A DNA stretch of 64,000 nt from Dryocosmus kuriphilus (GCA_038277395.1 CM076194.1:185288788-185352787), one strand, 5' to 3'; shown: positions 11,347 to 23,300, counted from the stretch's first letter. A program made the numbers and translations. Notes: generated by a model from the sequence alone, not told the origin.

Positions 11347-12654
11347 TATCAACGCCAAATTAGTATTGAAAACCCTAAAAATCTATGCCTAGCACATTTA
11401 ACGAAATCTATCTTGGTGCCTAAGGTTTGAGTAACAGTGGCCTATATTGTGACAATTTACTTTCAGAATCAAAGAACGAGGCACGTGTTGACAGAAGAGA
11501 AGCGGATCGAAATTTGTGCGGCGGTTGAAATCAATGGCCTTACATCATCCAGACAGTTGGCTCGAGATCTGGAGGTGAGCCAAACTTCCGTGTTGAGAGT
11601 CCTGAAGGAAGGCGGCTATTTTCCATACAAGCCGAGAGATGGACAGATATTGCCGGCCGAAGATAAGCAGAGAAGATACGAAATGTCCATGTATCTGGTG
11701 GAACAGTTGGAAGAAAACGAGGACATGGCGAGACGGATCTTGTTCACCGACGAATGCAGTTTCAGGCTCGACGGTACGCGCAATGTCCAGCAACTGCGAA
11801 TGCGGTCCCGGCAAAATCCTGGATTTCTGGTACCGACGCACACGCAGTATCCAGTTACGACCAATGTGTGGTGTGGCATGCTAGACAACAAGATTATGGG
11901 CCCTTTTTCATAGAGAGCACATTAACTGTTGAAAAGTATGTCGCACTACTTGCAGAAGAGCTTGGTCCAGCATTGGTCGATGCTTTGGATGAAGAGGAAG
12001 TTGTAAGTTTCTTCATTCTGTATAAAAAAATATTTTGTAGTACAATAATTTAATATTTCTTAACGAGAACCGAGCATGACACTTTCAACCAAAAGAAGAT
12101 CTAATTCTTTTTCCGGAAGATTACTCTATTCGTTTAAGCAGAATTTGAAAATGGTAAAAAAATGTATGTCGGTAACCTTTTAAAATATAATAAGTTTTAA
12201 TCATTCTTGTAGTTGGCTTTCATGGATCGGCATAATCGTTATAGGTATGTAAGTGTATAAGCAAGACGGAGCACCAGGTCATACAGCCCATCGGGTTAGG
12301 AATGTACCGAACGAAATGTTCGACCACCGGTGGATCGGCAAGTTTTTAGTCCATTTCTAGAATGGGCTCCGCGTTCGCCAGACCTCACTCCTCTGAACTT
12401 CTTTTTATGGGGCCACACAAAGAACAAAATTTACCAGGAGAGACGCCTCGTCAACTTGGAGAACCTTAAGGTTCGGATCAATGAAATCATCAGAAATATC
12501 TCACCGGACGTACTGCGTCAAGTCACAACAGTTGAATTTCAAAATCGACTCCACGCGTGCATTCTCGCTGAAGGAGACGTATTCGAATATAGATATAAGT
12601 AAATTATTTTATTAAAAATGTTTTGAAGTTCAGCCGATGGGACCTGGTTTCCGG

Positions 12655-13300
12655 AGAGAGTATAATAAAAAGAAGAAAACATTCCACTTACACCACAAGC
12701 AATTTTTCTTTAAAACGTTAAATTTTTTATTAAAAAAGAAATTGAGAAAGAAGGGGTTTTGGAGGTCGCTTTCTCAATTTATTCCTCTTTCTTTGTTTGG
12801 TTACTTTTTTTTGTTGGTCCAAATCTTCCGTATTTTTTTCTCTATGAAAAATGTTACTTTGAAGTTGCTTGGACGTTAATTGCTTGTGGTGTAAGCGGAA
12901 TGTTTTCTTCGTATTATCCCTTTATTATTTGTTTTCACTTGGATAGGTAATAGTCATTTAATTTGTCTACTTGATTTTATATACCTGAGTTTTCAGTTTA
13001 TCCTTGGCGACCGGAGGAGCAGCAGTTGTCAGACTCGAGTTCCGCAGATTACCATTGATGAAATCAAACTAAAGTTCTATTTAATTTTTTTCAGTCTTGA
13101 GGAGGGTTAAGCAAAGAAAGACGAAAGAATTTTTAAATCTAATTTTTATTTTTGTTTCATTTAATTCTTTAGATCTTTAACTTTTCTCTAAAATGTTAAA
13201 ATTTTATTAAAAAATAAATTGAGAAAGAAGTGGTTTTAGAGGTCGCTTTCTCAATTCTTTCCTCTTTCTTTGTTTCGTTACATTTTATTTGCTGATCCAA
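12655..13300. repeat. Mirror of the non-coding repeat block 7001-7660
   Basis: Inverted copy, apparently identical over about 12650-12960 and slightly diverged beyond. No gene seen. Confidence 0.65.
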
Positions 13301-13309
13301 ATCTTCCAA

Positions 13310-13504
13310 GATGGGACTTAGTCACACAACAGAGAGCAGATGTATAAGGGTGAGGCACAATGGACTTACAGTCTGAGCGCCGGGGGAGGAGCTGGTTTTA
13401 GTGGGTAGGGGCCGTTAGGCCGAGTCCCACACTCAGTCCGTCAAAAGGATTTTCCACCTCCTCCTCCTCCTCCTCCTCAAAAAAAAAAAAAAAAAAGAAA
13501 AAAA
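13310..13504 (+). repeat. Retroelement-like 3' tail, right-arm copy
   Basis: GC-rich sequence ending in repeated CCT and a poly-A run at 13481-13497. Mirror of 6809-7000. Confidence 0.5.
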
Positions 13505-13711
13505 AGTGTAGCTCGTGGTTGAAGGAAGGATTTTTAAAAAAATTGAAATTTGAATTTTTTGTAGAGTTTCATGGAAACCAGTACAATTTTTGTACAATTT
13601 ACACTACGTTTGGCGTTGTAAAATTAGTTGTAATCGAAAAAAAATCTTCGTTCAATCACTATTCAATCCCATTTTAAAGTATGCAAAATTTCAATAAGAT
13701 CGGTCATTCTC

Positions 13712-14158
13712 TCGATCCATTCACATAGCTCTCCAACTTGTATGTCGCACTGCATATTCTCCGTCAAATTCAGAATAACTTCCACCACCTTTGGAACCAC
13801 CTCGTTCTCTTCTCTAAAATGCGAACTGCACCTTTCAGTTAATTCTTCCGTACACACAATGACGGATATAAAAATATAAATAATGTACAATTAGGAGTTG
13901 TGAATGATAAAGTTTAGAGAAAGGTACTAACGGCAAAATATTCTTTGCCACTGCTTGCATGACGAATAGGGAAGCTTCTGTCGAATCGCAAGTGGGTGTC
14001 GTTTGATCCCCGGATTCTTCTGCAGTCAGTGTAAGGATCATTTGCCGGAAGCAGTGACTACTTCCGATAACGAATACGATATCCTTGATTAGTTCCGAGA
14101 CACGCGTTCTGAAGTCGGCAAATTCTTCTCCACCACTGACGTCTTCCACAAGACCAAG
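13712..14158 (-). pseudogene. Transportin-SR fragment, array copy 1
   Basis: Exon A 14158-13932 and exon B from 13813, with the same splice signals as the left-arm copy. Exon A is open and reads KDIVFVIGSSHCFRQM and TAEESGDQTTPTCDS. Exon B keeps EENEVVPKVVEVILN. The closest copy to the palindrome centre, still flanked by the complete repeat B. Confidence 0.78.
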
Positions 14159-14928
14159 CTGTCAGAATTTAAGAAATAATTAAAATTTAAGTTCCCTTCC
14201 ATACAGTAAAATTGTAAAATATCTCTGACCATGATGACAATAAAGTACTAGACACAAAAATAACAAACGTATAAAAGATTAAATCCTATTTGCGCCACCT
14301 GGAATAAATGTATGTATAGCTGGATCCCAAACTAAAGAACCAATATTTTCTGTTAGTAGATAAGTATATCTCGTGACTGAACGAAGGATTTAAATAAAAA
14401 ATTAAAATTTGAAATTTTGGCAGAGTTGTATGCAAAACAGTACAACTTTTGGTACAATTTGCACTACGTTTAGCATTGTAAAATTAGTTGCAAAACGAAA
14501 GAAAACCTTCGTTCAATCACTAGTCAATCCTATTCTGAAGTGTGTAAAATTTCAACAAGATCGGTGTATCAGTTTTTGAGAAATCGCACCCACCAACTTC
14601 AAAAATAGTATTTTTAGAAAAAATCGACTAAAGTTAGTAGGAATAAAACGAAGAAAAGTTTTTTTAAACTAATTTATCAGGGGAATTACATTTTTCTTAA
14701 AATTTGCAATTTTTAAATGTAAAAATTTAAATTAAAGAATTTTAATTGTTAAAAATTAATCTTTTTTTAACTTACTTATCAGGGGAATTTCCAAAGTCTC
14801 TCTCTCTCCTAGATTTTTACACTACGTTTGACGTTGTAAAATTTGTTGTAATTGAAAAAAATCTTCGTTCAGTCACTATTCAATGCAATTTTAAAGTGCG
14901 CAAAATTTCAATAAGATCGGTCATTCTA

Positions 14929-15375
14929 TCGGTCCATTCACATAGCTCTCCAACTTGTGTGTCGCACTGCATATTCTCCGTCAAATTCAGAATAACTTCC
15001 ACCACCTTTGGCACCACCTCGTTCTCTTCTCTAAAATGCGAACTGTACCTTTCAGTTAATTCTTCCGTACACACAATGACGGATATAAAAATATAAATAA
15101 TGTACAATTAGGTGTTGTGAATGATAAAGTTTAGAGAAAGGTACTAACGGCAAAATATTCTTTGCCACTGCTTGCATGACGAATAGGGAAGCTTCTGTCG
15201 AATCGCAAGTGGGTGTCGTTTGATCCCCGGATTCTTCTGCAGTCAGTGTAAGGATCATTTGCCGGAAGCAGTGACTACGTCCGATAACGAATACGATATC
15301 CTTGATTAGTTCCGAGACACGCGTTCTGAAGTCGGCAAATTCTTCTCCACCACTGACGTCTTCCACAAGACCAAG
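14929..15375 (-). pseudogene. Transportin-SR fragment, array copy 2
   Basis: Both exons are open. Differences from copy 1 include Arg for Ser in VIGRSHCF, and CDTQVGELCEWTDRM in exon B. Otherwise the same two-exon structure and intron. Confidence 0.78.
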
Positions 15376-16150
15376 CTGTTAGAATTTAAGAAATAATTAA
15401 AATTTAAGTTCCCTTGCATACAGTAAAATTGTAAAATATCTCTGACCATGATGACAATAAAGTACTAGACACAAAAAAATAACAAACGTATAAAAGATTA
15501 AATGGTATTTGCGCCACCTGGAATAAATTTATGTATAGCTGGATCCCAAACTAAAGGACCAATATTTTCTCTTAGTAGATAAGTATATCTCGTGACTGAA
15601 CGAAGGATTTACATAAAAAATTAAAATTTGAAATTTTGGCAGAGTTGTATGCAAAACAGTACAATTTTTGGTACAATTTGCACTACGTTTAGCATTGTAA
15701 AATTAGTTGCAAAACGAAAGAAAACCTTCGTTCAATCACTAGTCAATCCTATTCTGAAGTGTGTAAAATTTCAACAAGATCGATGTATTAGTTTTTGAGA
15801 AATCGCACCCACCAACTTCAAAAATAGTATTTTTAGAAAAAAAAATCGATTAAAGTTAGTAGGAATAAAACGAAGAAAAGTTTTTTTAAACTAATTTATC
15901 AGGGGAATTAAATTTTTCTTAAAATTTGCAATTTTTAAATGTAAAAATTTAAATTAAAAAATTTTAATTGTTAAAAATTAATCTTTTTTTAACTTACTTA
16001 TCAGGGGAATTTCCAAAGTCTCTCTCTCTCCTAGATTTTTACACTACGTTTGGCATTGTAAAATTTGTTGTAATTGAAAAAAATCTTCGTTCAGTCACTA
16101 TTCAATGCAATTTTAAAGTGCGCAAAATTTCAATAAGATCGGTCATTCTA

Positions 16151-16597
16151 TCGGTCCATTCACATAGCTCTCCAACTTGTGTGTCGCACTGCATATTCTC
16201 CGTCAAATTCAGAATAGCTTCCAACACCTTTCGAATCACCTCATTCTCTTCTCTAAAATGCGAACTGCAGCTTTAAGTTAATTCTTCTGTACACACAATG
16301 AGGGATATAAAAATATAAATAATGTACAATTAGGAGTTGTAAATGATAAAGTTTAGAGAAAGGTACTAACGGCAAAATATTATTTGCCACTGCTTGTATG
16401 ACGAATAGGGAAGCTTCTGTCGAATCGCAAGTGGGTGTAGTTTGATTCCCGGATTCTTCTGCAGTCAGTGTAAGGATCATTTGCCAAAAGCAGTGACTAC
16501 TTCCGATAACGCATACGATATCCTTGATTAGTTCCGAGACTAGCGTTCTGAAGTCAGCAAATTCTTCTCCACCACTGACGTCCTCCACAAGACCAAG
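16151..16597 (-). pseudogene. Transportin-SR fragment, array copy 3
   Basis: Exon A is open with CFWQM (Arg to Trp) and VIQAVANNIL. Exon B reads EENEVIRKVLEAILN, with several replacements relative to copies 1 and 2 but no stop. Confidence 0.76.
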
Positions 16598-17366
16598 CTG
16601 TCAGAATTTAAGAAATAATTAAAATTTAAGTTCCCTTCCATACAGTAAAATTGTAAAATATCTCTGACCATGATGACAATAAAGTACTAGACACAAAAAT
16701 TACAAACGTATAAAAGATTAAATGTTATTTGCGCCACCTGGAATAAATTTATGTATAGCTGGATCTGAAATTAAAAAACCAATATTTTCTGTTAGTAGAT
16801 AAGTATATCTCGTGACTGAACGAAGGATTTAAATAAAAAATTTTAATTTAAATTTTTCGCTGAGTTGTATGCAAAACAGTACAATTTTTGGTACAATTTT
16901 CACTACGTTTAGCTTTGTAAAATAAGTTGCAAAACGAAAGAAAACCTTCGTTCAATCACTAGTCAATCCTATTCTGAAGTGTGTAAACTTTCAACAAGAT
17001 CGGTGTATTAGTTTTTGAGAAATCGCACTCACCAACTTCAAAAAACAGTGCTTTTAGAAAAAATCGATTAAAGTTAGTAGAAATAAAACGAAGAAAAGTT
17101 TTTTGAAACTAATTTATCAGGAGAATTAAATTTTTCTTAAAATTTGCAATTTTTAAATGTAAAAATTTAAATTAAAAAATTTTAATTTTTAAAAATTAAT
17201 CTTTTTTTTAACTTACTTATCAGGGGAGTTTCCAAAGTCTCTCTCTCCTAGATTTTTACACTACGTTTGACGTTGTAAAATTTGTTGTAATTGAAAAAAA
17301 TCTTCGTTCAGTCACTATTCAATCCAATTTTAAAGTGCGCAAAATTTCAATAAGATCGGTCATTCT

Positions 17367-17811
17367 ATCGATCCATTCACATAGCTCTCCAACTTGTGTG
17401 TCGCACTGCATATTCTCCGTCAAATTCAGAATAGCTTCCAACACCTTTCGAACCACCTCCTTCTCTTCTCTAAAATGCGAACTGCAGCTTTAAGTTAATC
17501 CGTACACACAATGAGGGATATAAAAATATAAATAATGTACAATTAGGAGTTGTAAATGATAAAGTTTAGAGAAAGGTACTAACGGCAAAATATTCTTTGC
17601 CACTGCTTGCATGACGAATAGGGAAGCTTCTGTCAAATCGCAAGTGGGTGTAGTTTGATTCCCGGATTCTTCTGTAGTCAGTGTAAGGATCATTTGCCGG
17701 AAAGCAGTGACTACTTCCGATAACGAATACGATATCCTTGATTAGTTGCGAGACACGCGTTCTGAAGTCGGCAAATTCTTCTCCACCACTGACGTCCTCC
17801 ACAAGACCAAG
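17367..17811 (-). pseudogene. Transportin-SR fragment, array copy 4, frameshifted
   Basis: One extra A near 17701 (GGAAAGCAG instead of GGAAGCAG) shifts the frame after VIGSSHCF. A 4-base loss also marks its intron (AATCCGTAC), shared with copy 5. Confidence 0.76.
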
Positions 17812-18567
17812 CTGTCAGAATTTAAGAAATAATTAAAATTTAAGTTCCCTTCCATACAGTAAAATTGTAAAATATCTCTGACCATGATGAGAATAAAGTA
17901 CTAGACACAAAAATTACAAACGTATAAAAGATTAAATGTTATTTGCGCCACCTGGAATAAATTTATGTATAGCTGTATCTGAAATTAAAAAACCAATATT
18001 TTCTGTTAGTAGATAAGTATATCTCGTGACTGAACGAAGGATTTAAATAAAAAATTTAAATTTAAATTTTTCGCTGAGTTGTAAGCAAAACAGTACAATT
18101 TTTGGTACAATTTTCACTACGTTTAGCTTTGTAAAATAAGTTGCAAAACGAAAGAAAACCTTCGTTCAATCACTAGTCAATCCTATTCTGAAGTGTGTAA
18201 ACTCTCTCTCAACAAGATCGGTGTATTAGTTTTTGAGAAATCGCACTCACCAACTTCAAAAACAGTGTTTTTAGAAAAAATCGATTAAAGTTAGTAGGAA
18301 TAAAACGAACAAAAGTTTTTTAAAACTAATTTATCAGGGGAATTAAATTTTTCTTAAAATTTGCAATTTTTAAATGTAAAAATTTTAATTTTTAAAAATT
18401 AATCTTTTTTTAACTTACTTGTCAGGGGAGTTTCCAAAGTCTCTCTCTCCTAGATTTTTACACTACGTTTGACGTTGTAAAATTTGTTGTAATTGAAAAA
18501 AATCTTCGTTCAGTCACTATTCAATCCAATTTTAAAGTGCGCAAAATTTCAATAAGATCAGTCATTC

Positions 18568-19012
18568 TATCGATCCATTCACATAGCTCTCCAACTTGTG
18601 TGTCGCACTGCATATTCTCCGTCAAATTCAGAATAGCTTCCAACACCTTTCGAACCACCTCCTTCTCTTCTCTAAAATGCGAACTGCAGCTTTAAGTTAA
18701 TCCGTACACACAATGAGGGATATAAAAATATAAATAATGTACAATTAGGAGTTGTAAATGATAAAGTTTAGAGAAAGGTACTAACGGCAAAATATTCTTT
18801 GCCACTGCTTGCATGACGAATAGGGAAGCTTCTGTCAAATCGCAAGTGGGTGTAGTTTGATTCCCGGATTCTTCTGTAGTCAGTGTAAGGATCATTTGCC
18901 AAAAGCAGTGACTACTTCCGATAACGCATACCATATCCTTGATGAGTTCCGAGACTAACGTTCTGAAGTCAGCAAATTCTTCTCCACCACTGACGTCCTT
19001 CACAAGACCAAA
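18568..19012 (-). pseudogene. Transportin-SR fragment, array copy 5
   Basis: Exon A is open with MKDVSGGEEFADF at its start, KDMVCVIGSSHCFWQM and CDLTEASLF. It shares the Ser-to-Leu change and the intron deletion with copy 4, so these two arose from one parent unit. Confidence 0.76.
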
Positions 19013-19777
19013 CTGTCAGAATTTAAGAAATAATTAAAATTTAAGTTCCCTTCCATACAGTAAAATTGTAAAATATCTCTGACCATGATGAGAATAAAGT
19101 ACTAGACACAAAAATTACAAACGTATAAAAGATTAAATGTTATTTGCGCCACCTGGAATAAATTTATGTATAGCTGTATCTGAAATTAAAAAACCAATAT
19201 TTTCTGTTAGTAGATAAGTATATCTCGTGACTGAACGAAGGATTTAAATAAAAAATTTAAATTTTTCGCTGAGTTGTATGCAAAACAGTACAATGTTTGG
19301 TACAATTTTCACTACGTTTAGCTTTGTAAAATAAGTTGCAAAACGAAAGAAAACCTTCGTTTAATCACTAGTCAATCCTATTCTGAAGTGTGTAAACTTT
19401 CAACAAGATCGGTGTATTAGTTTTTGAGAAATCGCACCCACCAAGTTCAAAAACAGTGTTTTTAGAAAAAATCGATTAAAGTTAGTAGGAATAAAACGAA
19501 GAAAAGTTTTTTAAAACTAAGGTATCAGGGGAATTAAATTTTTATTAAAATTTGCAATTTTTAAATGTAAAAATTTAAATTAAAAAATTTTAATTTTTAA
19601 AAATTAATCTTTTTTTAACTTACTTATCAGGGGAGTTTCCAAAGTCTCTCTCTCCTAGATTTTTACACTACGTTTGACGTTGTAAAATTTGTTGTAATTG
19701 AAAAAATCTCTTCGTTCAGTCACTATTCAATCCAATTTTAAAGTGCGCAAAATTTCAATAAGATCGGTCATTCTATC

Positions 19778-20222
19778 GATCCATTCACATAGCTCTCCAA
19801 CTTGTGTGTCGCACTGCATATTCTCCGTCAAATTCAGAATAGCTTCCACCACCTTTGGAACCACCTCGTTCTCTTCTCTAAAATGCGAACTGCAGCTTTA
19901 AGTTAATTCTTCCGTACACACAATGAGGGATATAAAAATATAAATAATGTACAATTAGGAGTTGTGAATGATAAAGTTTAGAGAAAGGTACTAACGGCAA
20001 AATATTCTTTGCCACTGCTTGCATGACGAATAGGGAAGCTTCTGTCGAATCGCAAGTGGGTTTCGTTTGAGCCCCGGATTCTTCTGCAGTCAGTGTAAGG
20101 ATCATTTGCCGGAAGCAGTGACTACTTCCGATAACGAATACGATATCCTTGATTAGTTGCGAGACACGCGTTCTGAAGTCGGCAAATTCTTCTCCACCAC
20201 TGACGTCCTCCACAAGACCAAG
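19778..20222 (-). pseudogene. Transportin-SR fragment, array copy 6 (outermost)
   Basis: Exon A is open, with VSQLIKDIVFVIGSSHCFRQ and SGAQTKPTCDS. Upstream it runs into the arm's unique outer flank, so it is the positional counterpart of the start of the left-arm copy. Confidence 0.78.
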
Positions 20223-21466
20223 CTGTCAGAATTTAAGAAATAATTAAAATTTAAGTTCCCTTCCATACAGTAAAATTGTAAAATATCTCTGACCATGATG
20301 ACAATAAAGTACTAGACACAAAAATTACAAACGTATAAAAGATTAAATGTTATTTGCGCCACCTGGAATAAATTTATGTATAGCTGGATCCCAAATTAAA
20401 AAACCAATATTTTCTGTTTAGTAGATAAGTATATCTCTTGACTGAACGAAGGATTTAAATAAAAAATTAAAATTTGAATTTTTGGCAGAGTTGTATGCAA
20501 AACAGTACAATTTTTGGTACAATGTGTACTACGTTTAGCTTTGTAAAATTAGTTGCAAAACGAAAGAAAACCTTCGTTCAATCACTAGTCAATCCTTTTC
20601 TGAAGTGTGTAAAATTTCAATAAGATCGGTGTATTAGTTTTTGAGAAATCGTACCCACCAACTTCAAAAATAGTGTTCTTAGAAAGAATCGATTAAAGTT
20701 AGTAGGAATAAAACGAAGAAAAATTTTTTTAAAACTAACTTATCAGGGGAATTAAATTTTTCTTAAAATTTACTATTGTTAAATGTAAAAATTTAAATTT
20801 TTAAAAATTAATTTTTTTTTTAACTTACTTATCAGAGGAATTTCCAAAGGCTCTCTCTCCTAGATTTTTGCTTCGATCGACTTGAAACTTTGAAAAAATA
20901 TTCTGTGCACATAAAATAAACAATCTGAAAAAAAAGGAAAATACAAAAAGAAAAATTAAATTTTGTTTACGATGAAAATTTCAAATACTGCATTTTTATT
21001 ACTTTAAATACTTACCTAGCATTCCCAAATATTTAACATGCAGTGAAAGCACAAAAATTAATAGACTAATGTTTTTCTGCTAAAAACCAAAACTGTCAAC
21101 AATCGCATTACCTCACACCTCACTAAGAAGACACGAAACTTGTCATCAATAAAATCGCTAGGTGGATCCTCCAACTATATCACGTAAATTCTTATTTCGC
21201 ATCTCTGAATTGTAATACATTTTTAATTGTGCTTTTTTTATTTTATTTTATTTTTTTTACAATGAACAACTTTAATTACGGAGTTGTATATTTTTGATGG
21301 GCAACTTGACTCACTATGTCACTATCATCTGTTGCACATATGACAATCCATCATGGCGGCGACCAATGAAAAGCCTACAGTTCAAAAATTACTTTTTTCA
21401 TTGGTTGCATTTGCCGCCATTTTAATACATGCAACAACCCTATGACCGGCTCTAAATGGTTTTTAC

Positions 21467-21468
<2 letters not shown>

Positions 21469-21541
<73 letters not shown>
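21469..21541. repeat. (TA)n microsatellite, about 36 repeats
   Basis: Uninterrupted TA dinucleotides directly outside the right boundary of the palindrome. Confidence 0.95.
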
Positions 21542-21544
<3 letters not shown>

Positions 21545-21913
21545 GATTATAAATATACATACATGAAGTCGAATGAATAGAATAGGTTTTGCTACAATCT
21601 CCGGATTTTAGATAAAGATATTTTTTCACATGTTTTGTATCTTTTGGTTTCCTCTAGCGCGATTTAATAGTTTTTCTTTTTGTTAAATAACTGAATTGAT
21701 GTATTACTTTTGCTGTTTTTTGTGTATTATAAAATTTGATTTTCATTTTTCTTAAAATTCCATTTTTAGTTAGACTTAGGCATTTAACTTTCGGAAAGAC
21801 GGTGGGAACCTTTTCCACTACACGTTATTCTATCTCTCCTTTCTCGTAACCGGCCAATCAGTGGCCTGGGTCCCACCCTCCCTTCAAGCGGAGAACGTGC
21901 TGCACTCTGGTCA
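21542..21913. other. Unassigned spacer between palindrome and MULE-like element
   Basis: No gene or repeat partner is seen. Its last bases include ACTCTGGTC (21904-21912), a possible target duplication of the next element. Confidence 0.55.
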
Positions 21914-23300
21914 GCTCTATCACGCTGGAACCCGCTTAAAAAAAAAAACTATTTTTTTAAAACCTATTTTACCTACAAACGATACTAATAAATGTAGTAT
22001 AGTGCATTTTTTTTGTAGTCCTATCTGTTACTGAGAAAACCTCATTAACAGTGTTTAAACAAAAAAATATTGGTAATAACAAGCTAAATAGTTTTGGAAT
22101 AAGTTCTAAATTGATTGTAGTTGATTTTAGTAACAACAAAATATTATTTTGGTTGATATTTTCTTGAATTTTAGCGAGACTGTTCCAATAACGAGATTTC
22201 AATTTTTTTAAACCTATTTTACCTACAAACGATACTAATAAATGTAGTACAGTTCATTTTTTTGTAGTCCTATCAGTTACTGAGAAAACCTCATTGACAG
22301 TGTTTAAACAAAAAAATATTGGTAATAACAAGCTAAATAGTTTTGGAATAAGTTCTAAATTGATTGTAGTTGATTGTAGTAACAACAAAATATTATTTTG
22401 GTTGATATTTTCTTGAATTTTAGCGAGACTGTTCCAATAACGAGATTTTAAATCATTGAATAACACTTATTCTAAAACTACAGACGATGTAATGGATTGT
22501 AGTAAAATTCAGATGTTTATAGTGACTGTTGAACTCTTATCAGTGATGAAAGAATGAAAATCTAGTGTTTAGGAAGTCGATGCTTTTAAAACAATTATGG
22601 TTCTTAGATTCTATGTCGTTTGTAGTTTATGACAACGGTTACCATAGCAACGGTTACTATAGCAACAGTAACTATGACAACGGTTACTATGACAATGGTT
22701 ACTTTGACAACGGTTACTTTGACAATGGTTACCATAGCAACGGCTACCATACGTCAAGAATTGTATACTACAAACGATTGTATGAAATGAAGAACGCATT
22801 GAAGACTATAAATTGCTCTATCAAATGCCCTCTAGTGCGTTTGTAGTGATTTAAGAGTAAAAAATTTCTCTTTTCTTCTTATTTTTATCTACATAATATG
22901 CAGATGAATTTAGTATAGTTAGTTATTTTGAAGTGCTATTGTGGTACAACAAGAGTACGTAGGATTATTTAAAACAATAAATTTCCAAGATATTAAATAA
23001 TTTTGTAAGATTATCAGTGTTTTTTTCGCTTGTAGTTTATTGTAGTATCAATAAATAGGTTTTAGTTTTTATATTGATCTTGAAATCCTCAAATAAAATT
23101 CAGTCAATTGAAAAAAATCGATTCACAACAATTCTCTTTTTTAAATGAGAAACTACAAACGATTTTTACGTTTGTAGCAATAATTCTATGTATGTATCAT
23201 CGTTTTATCTCTCATAATAACTGTAATTCAATACTTATTTTAAAAAAAAAAATATCATTTAGTAAGAACTTTGTATAGTTCAATCTGGTTATATTAAAAA
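21914..23300 (+). repeat. Left terminal inverted repeat of the MULE-like element
   Basis: It holds two direct copies of a 240-bp block (about 21960-22200 and 22203-22450), the 15-bp minisatellite, and at least eight CTACAAACGA-like motifs. Its partner is 29275-31541. Confidence 0.85.
22631..22750. repeat. 15-bp minisatellite, 8 units (left end)
   Basis: The unit is close to AGCAACGGTTACTAT, exactly 15 bp each. GTTACCATAGCAAC, formed across unit borders, fits the RFX X-box consensus GTNRCC-N0-3-RGYAAC. The frame at 22565-22846 (NGYHSNGYYS style) is a by-product of the 15-bp period. Confidence 0.9.

Larger units (their letters stand above)
9625..12602 (+). pseudogene. Tc1/mariner-type transposase, right-arm copy, three exons, broken
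   Basis: Exon 1 (ATG at 9625, ending at 9819 before GTAAGT) encodes MYTLEEKKFLLEQQLRGF and a helix-turn-helix with RPVPSLSTVQKILSDYKQKG. Intron 1 is swollen by a nested element and a tandem duplication. Exon 2 (11467-12002) begins after TTTCAG, keeps the second DNA-binding region and LFTDECSF without the stop of the left copy, but has lost one base near 11895 in DNKI-GPFF, giving a premature stop at GPFS. Exon 3 has lost about 50 bp including its acceptor. What remains (about 12262-12602) has QDGAPGHT, WAPRSPDLTPLNFFLWG and the FEYRYK end. The two arms together keep every conserved block, yet neither copy is intact. It is more than 90 percent similar to the left copy by eye. Confidence 0.82.
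13600..20870 (-). repeat. Tandem array of six ~1.2-kb units carrying transportin-SR fragments
   Basis: Unit joints read CTCCTAGATTTTTACACTAC at about 14820, 16041, 17260, 18461 and 19666, giving periods of about 1221, 1219, 1201 and 1205. Each unit has repeat A, exon A, intron, exon B and the start of repeat B, then joins back to sequence equivalent to 5513 in the left arm. At the joint the two parent sequences share GTAAA (5513-5517 and 6715-6719 in the left arm), so each unit equals about 1202 bp of the single-copy arm. The terminal unit nearest the centre has a full repeat B. Confidence 0.88.
9529..21456 (-). repeat. Right arm of the 16.5-kb palindrome
   Basis: Inverted counterpart of 4929-9457, enlarged by a 170-bp tandem duplication in transposase intron 1 (9858-10200), the palindromic element at 10225-11346, and the six-unit transportin-SR array (about 13600-20870). 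The outermost 600 bp (20871-21456) match 4929-5512 closely, with small indels. Confidence 0.88.

Noticed and set aside
21375..21629. 84-codon frame with a run of Ile-Tyr
   Set aside because: It is the (TA)n microsatellite translated; not a gene.
22565..22846. Asn-Gly-Tyr-rich repeat protein and its right-end mirrors (30552-30852)
   Set aside because: The 15-bp minisatellite period is a multiple of three, so several frames stay open by construction.
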